Shown here: positions 4,914 through 7,584 of the stretch, piece after piece
Numbering within the stretch: the stretch's first letter is position 1
How the letters are laid out: each line of letters begins with the position of its first letter
Source: Phycisphaerae bacterium
GTDB lineage: Bacteria; Planctomycetota; Phycisphaerae; Phycisphaerales; UBA1924
Direction of reading: 5' to 3'
Assembly (NCBI GenBank): GCA_016794945.1
Contig: JAEUIX010000167.1
Span: forward strand, 1-7,584
DNA length: 7,584 bases
The notes under the pieces: generated by a model
Told to the model about the DNA's origin: nothing
The model's database searches: none
The model's input: only the letters and a program-made list of their open reading frames with translations
Translations under genes and position numbers: made by a program

Positions 4914-7584
4914 ATGGGACGATCCGCATCCGCCGGCCGCGACAGCGGCGACGCCGTCTTTTCCGCCCCGCTGCCGACCGGCCGCTCGTTCGGCCCCGGC
5001 GGCACGCTGACCGCCTACATCCTCTGGCTCGTCCAGGCCGGGGCCTTCGCGTTCCTGGCGCTGGCGATGCTGTCGTTCAGCGCGGCCGACTGGCCGAGCC
5101 CGTCGGCCTGGCCGCACGCCGTGCCCGGGCACAACTGGTGCGGCCCGGCCGGCAGCTGGCTGGCGTTCGAGCTGTTCTCGCTGGTGGGCGCCGGCGCGTG
5201 GCTGCTGCTGCTGCTGTGGGGCGTGCACCTGTTCGTGAGCGGGTTCGTGGCCCGGGTGAGTCACACGCCGGTGCGGTTCCTGGGCGCGTGCGTGATGGCG
5301 GTGGCGCTGGCCGGCGCGCAGGCGCTGCTGGTGCCGGGCTCGGGAGCGATCCCCGACCTGGGCGGCGGCTCGATCGGCACCGTGCTGGCCGACCGGCTCA
5401 GCGCGCCGTTCGGCACGCTGGGCTCCCTGGCGTGGCTGGCCGTCGGCGGGCTGATCGGCGCGTTCATCGCCCTGGACGTCTGGGTGATCCTGGCGCCGCT
5501 CTGGGCGATCAACAAGGTCAAGGCCCACGCCCCCGGCGCCATGGAGCGCGCCGGGCAGGTCGCCGGCACGACGGCCGAGGCATCGCGCGGCGTGGCCGGG
5601 TTCTTCTCGCGGCTGTTCGGCCCGCGCCGCGACGACGCCCAGCGCGTGCCCGCCGGCCTGCCCGTGTGGGCCGAGGCCAAGGCCAGGAAGCGCGCCGCGC
5701 GCAAGGATGCGCCGGGCGAGCAGATCGACATCGAGGCCGGCGGCGTCGGCGCCACCGATTCGTTCGTGCCCGAGGAGCACGTGGTCGGATCGGGCGACGG
5801 GGCCGAGCCCGATGGCGACGCCGAGCCCAGGGCCACCGCCCGCAAGCGCGGCTCTGCGGCCGACGCCGAGCCCGCCGACGATGGGGCGGACGACGCCCCG
5901 GCGGCCGACGACGGCGACGAGGCCGAGGGGTCCGAGCCCGAGAAGCGCACCTTCACGCCCGAGGAGCTGCGCGCCAAGATCGCCAAGCTGCCGCTGCGGT
6001 TCGCGGCCCAGACCAAGCGGGCGGCGACCGAGGACGATCTGCGCGACATCCAGTCCGGCGGCGACATGGAGGGGTACAAGTTCCCCGGGTTGGACCTGCT
6101 GGAAGAGCCCGAGGCGAACTATCCGCAGGAGATGGAGCGGTTCATCCGCGACCAGGCCCAGGCGCTGGCGCGGGCCCTGAAGGAGTACAAGATCGACGGC
6201 GAGGTCGTGAGCATGGACTCCGGCCCGGTGATCACGCTGTACGAGGTGCGACTGGCGGCGGGCACCAAGGTCGCGGCGCTGCAGGCGGTGTCGAGCGACC
6301 TGGCGCGGTCGCTCAAGGCTGTGAACATCCGGGTGGTGGCGAACACGGCGGGCAAGGACACGGTGGGCATCGAGGTGCCGAACCCGAACAAGGAGAAGGT
6401 GCGGCTCAAGGAGCTGATGACCAAGAGCGAGGTGTTCGCGTCGATGCGGCTGCCGATGTTCCTGGGCAAGGACGCCGGCGGCGCGCCGTTGATCCAGGAC
6501 CTGACGCAGATGCCGCACATGCTGATCGCCGGCACGACCGGCTCGGGCAAGAGCGTGTGCATGTCCAGCATCCTGATGAGCTTCCTGTACACCAAGAAGC
6601 CCAACGAGCTGAAGCTGGTGCTGGTGGACCCGAAGATGGTCGAGTTCAGCCAGTTCAAGGACATCCCGCACCTGATGTGCCCGGTGGTGACGGAGATGTC
6701 CAAGGCCGCGGCGATCCTGGAATGGGCCTGCCGCAAGATGGAGGAGCGGTACGAGCTGCTGGTGGAGGCGGGGTGCCGGGACATCGCGGGGTACAACGCG
6801 ATGTCGTGGGAGGAACTCAAGGAGCGGTTCCGGCCCGAGAGCGAGCAGGAGGAGGCGCGGATCCCGCGCAAGCTGCCGTACATGGTGTTCGTGATCGACG
6901 AGCTGGCGGACCTGATGATGACGAACAAGGAGGTGGAGCACTCGATCGTGCGGCTGGCGCAGAAGGCCCGCGCGGTGGGCATCCACCTGATCGTGGCGAC
7001 GCAGCGTCCGCAGGCCAACGTGGTGACCGGCCTGATCAAGAGCAACATGCCGGCGCGGATCTGTTTCAAGGTGGCCAGCGGCATGGACTCGCGGATCGTG
7101 ATGGACCAGAAGGGCGGCGAGCTGCTGCTGGGGCACGGCGACATGCTGTACAAGAGCCCGCGCACGACCGAGCTGGTGCGCGCGCAGGGCTCGCTGGTGG
7201 ACGACCGGGAGATCCGGCGCGTGGTGAACTTCATGCGCGACGTGGCGACGCCCACGTTCGAGCGCAGCCTGATGCAGATCCGCTCGTCGGGCGAAGAGAC
7301 CGAGGAGGGCGAGGGCGGCGGCGTGTCGAACGACGGGCTGCTCAACGCCCAGCAGGACCCGCTGTTCGACAAGGCGGTGGAGATCGCGCTGGAGACCAAG
7401 ATCGGCTCGGTGTCGATGCTGCAGCGCCGGCTGGCGATCGGGTACACCCGCTCCAGCCGCCTGATCGACACCATGAGCGCCGCGGGCATCCTGGGCAACC
7501 ACAAAGGCACGGTGGCGCGCGAGGTGCTCATCTCGGCCGACGAGTGGTACGCGATGAAGGCCCAGGCCCTGGCCGACGAGCGCG
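4914..7584 (+). CDS. ftsK: DNA translocase FtsK/SpoIIIE, 3' end cut by window
   Basis: 890 codons are visible and the frame is open at the last base. The product is a membrane-anchored ATP-driven motor that moves DNA at the division septum during chromosome segregation. Four hydrophobic segments (about 33-56, 82-109, 121-141, 170-198) form the septal anchor. A low-complexity Ala/Asp/Glu/Gly linker spans about 240-345. The motor has the alpha part near 395-500 and the RecA-like part near 500-785: Walker A GTTGSGKS (540-547), VDPKMVEF (571-578), Walker B VFVIDE (658-663), and ATQRP (695-699) followed by TGLIKSNMPAR (705-715). DQKGGELLLGHGDMLY (731-746) matches the conserved late-motor segment. 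The winged-helix gamma domain, which reads polar DNA signals, is at about 815-875 (SMLQRRLAIGYTRSSRLID, 834-852), so only a few residues are probably missing. ATG 4914 is the first ordinary start after the sixA stop, which lies in the same frame. No Shine-Dalgarno site precedes it. Confidence 0.96.
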   Translation, partial: MGRSASAGRDSGDAVFSAPLPTGRSFGPGGTLTAYILWLVQAGAFAFLALAMLSFSAADWPSPSAWPHAVPGHNWCGPAGSWLAFELFSLVGAGAWLLLLLWGVHLFVSGFVARVSHTPVRFLGACVMAVALAGAQALLVPGSGAIPDLGGGSIGTVLADRLSAPFGTLGSLAWLAVGGLIGAFIALDVWVILAPLWAINKVKAHAPGAMERAGQVAGTTAEASRGVAGFFSRLFGPRRDDAQRVPAGLPVWAEAKARKRAARKDAPGEQIDIEAGGVGATDSFVPEEHVVGSGDGAEPDGDAEPRATARKRGSAADAEPADDGADDAPAADDGDEAEGSEPEKRTFTPEELRAKIAKLPLRFAAQTKRAATEDDLRDIQSGGDMEGYKFPGLDLLEEPEANYPQEMERFIRDQAQALARALKEYKIDGEVVSMDSGPVITLYEVRLAAGTKVAALQAVSSDLARSLKAVNIRVVANTAGKDTVGIEVPNPNKEKVRLKELMTKSEVFASMRLPMFLGKDAGGAPLIQDLTQMPHMLIAGTTGSGKSVCMSSILMSFLYTKKPNELKLVLVDPKMVEFSQFKDIPHLMCPVVTEMSKAAAILEWACRKMEERYELLVEAGCRDIAGYNAMSWEELKERFRPESEQEEARIPRKLPYMVFVIDELADLMMTNKEVEHSIVRLAQKARAVGIHLIVATQRPQANVVTGLIKSNMPARICFKVASGMDSRIVMDQKGGELLLGHGDMLYKSPRTTELVRAQGSLVDDREIRRVVNFMRDVATPTFERSLMQIRSSGEETEEGEGGGVSNDGLLNAQQDPLFDKAVEIALETKIGSVSMLQRRLAIGYTRSSRLIDTMSAAGILGNHKGTVAREVLISADEWYAMKAQALADER

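Noticed and set aside
2706..7502. A single minus-strand open frame of 1598 codons that includes the permease and runs antisense through sixA and most of ftsK
   Set aside because: Only the 507 codons from ATG 4229 have membrane helices and family motifs. The rest is His/Arg/Gln/Ala/Gly-rich text typical of an antisense frame of GC-rich DNA, opposite two well-supported genes.
6119..7531. 470-codon minus-strand open frame opposite the FtsK motor
   Set aside because: It is Ser/Arg/Thr-rich with no recognisable domain, and lies fully antisense to conserved FtsK sequence.

Overview
The window is a gene-dense stretch of a very GC-rich bacterial chromosome. Eleven 60-base rows counted by hand average about 72% G+C. 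The gene content is housekeeping-like: a large TPR/zinc-peptidase protein, a DASS-type permease, a SixA-like histidine phosphatase and the cell-division DNA translocase FtsK. The high GC, the weak or absent Shine-Dalgarno sites, the large TPR protein with an embedded metallopeptidase, and the style of the FtsK N-terminus would fit a planctomycete, possibly of the Phycisphaerae. That placement is inferred from general resemblance and was not tested by any search.

Layout from left to right. (1) A plus-strand gene, probably cut at its 5' end by the window edge, runs to 2687. It encodes TPR-like helical repeats, a gluzincin-type peptidase domain (HEYAH) and more TPR-like repeats. (2) It converges, with an 18-base gap, on a minus-strand gene (2706-4229) for a 507-residue sodium-coupled anion permease of the SLC13/DASS family, with both SNT motifs and both GTPPN motifs intact. 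(3) A 126-base divergent intergenic region (4230-4355) holds a perfect 12-base palindrome, two overlapping mutually exclusive stem-loops and a clear ribosome binding site. (4) The plus-strand gene sixA (4356-4841) starts at GTG. (5) After a 72-base gap with a GC hairpin and a phased GACCAT direct repeat, ftsK begins at ATG 4914 and is still open at the last base. It lacks probably only a few codons.

No gene-free stretch exceeds 130 bases. I see no tRNA, rRNA, CRISPR array, insertion sequence or phage gene. sixA and ftsK share a strand and could form one transcript. The TPR peptidase and the permease look like independent units, and nothing in the sequence ties the four products to one pathway. 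I found no convincing previously undescribed system. The observations most worth checking are a change of strand composition (C-rich plus strand on the left, G-rich on the far right), the TPR-peptidase-TPR architecture, and the small symmetric elements in the two intergenic regions around sixA.
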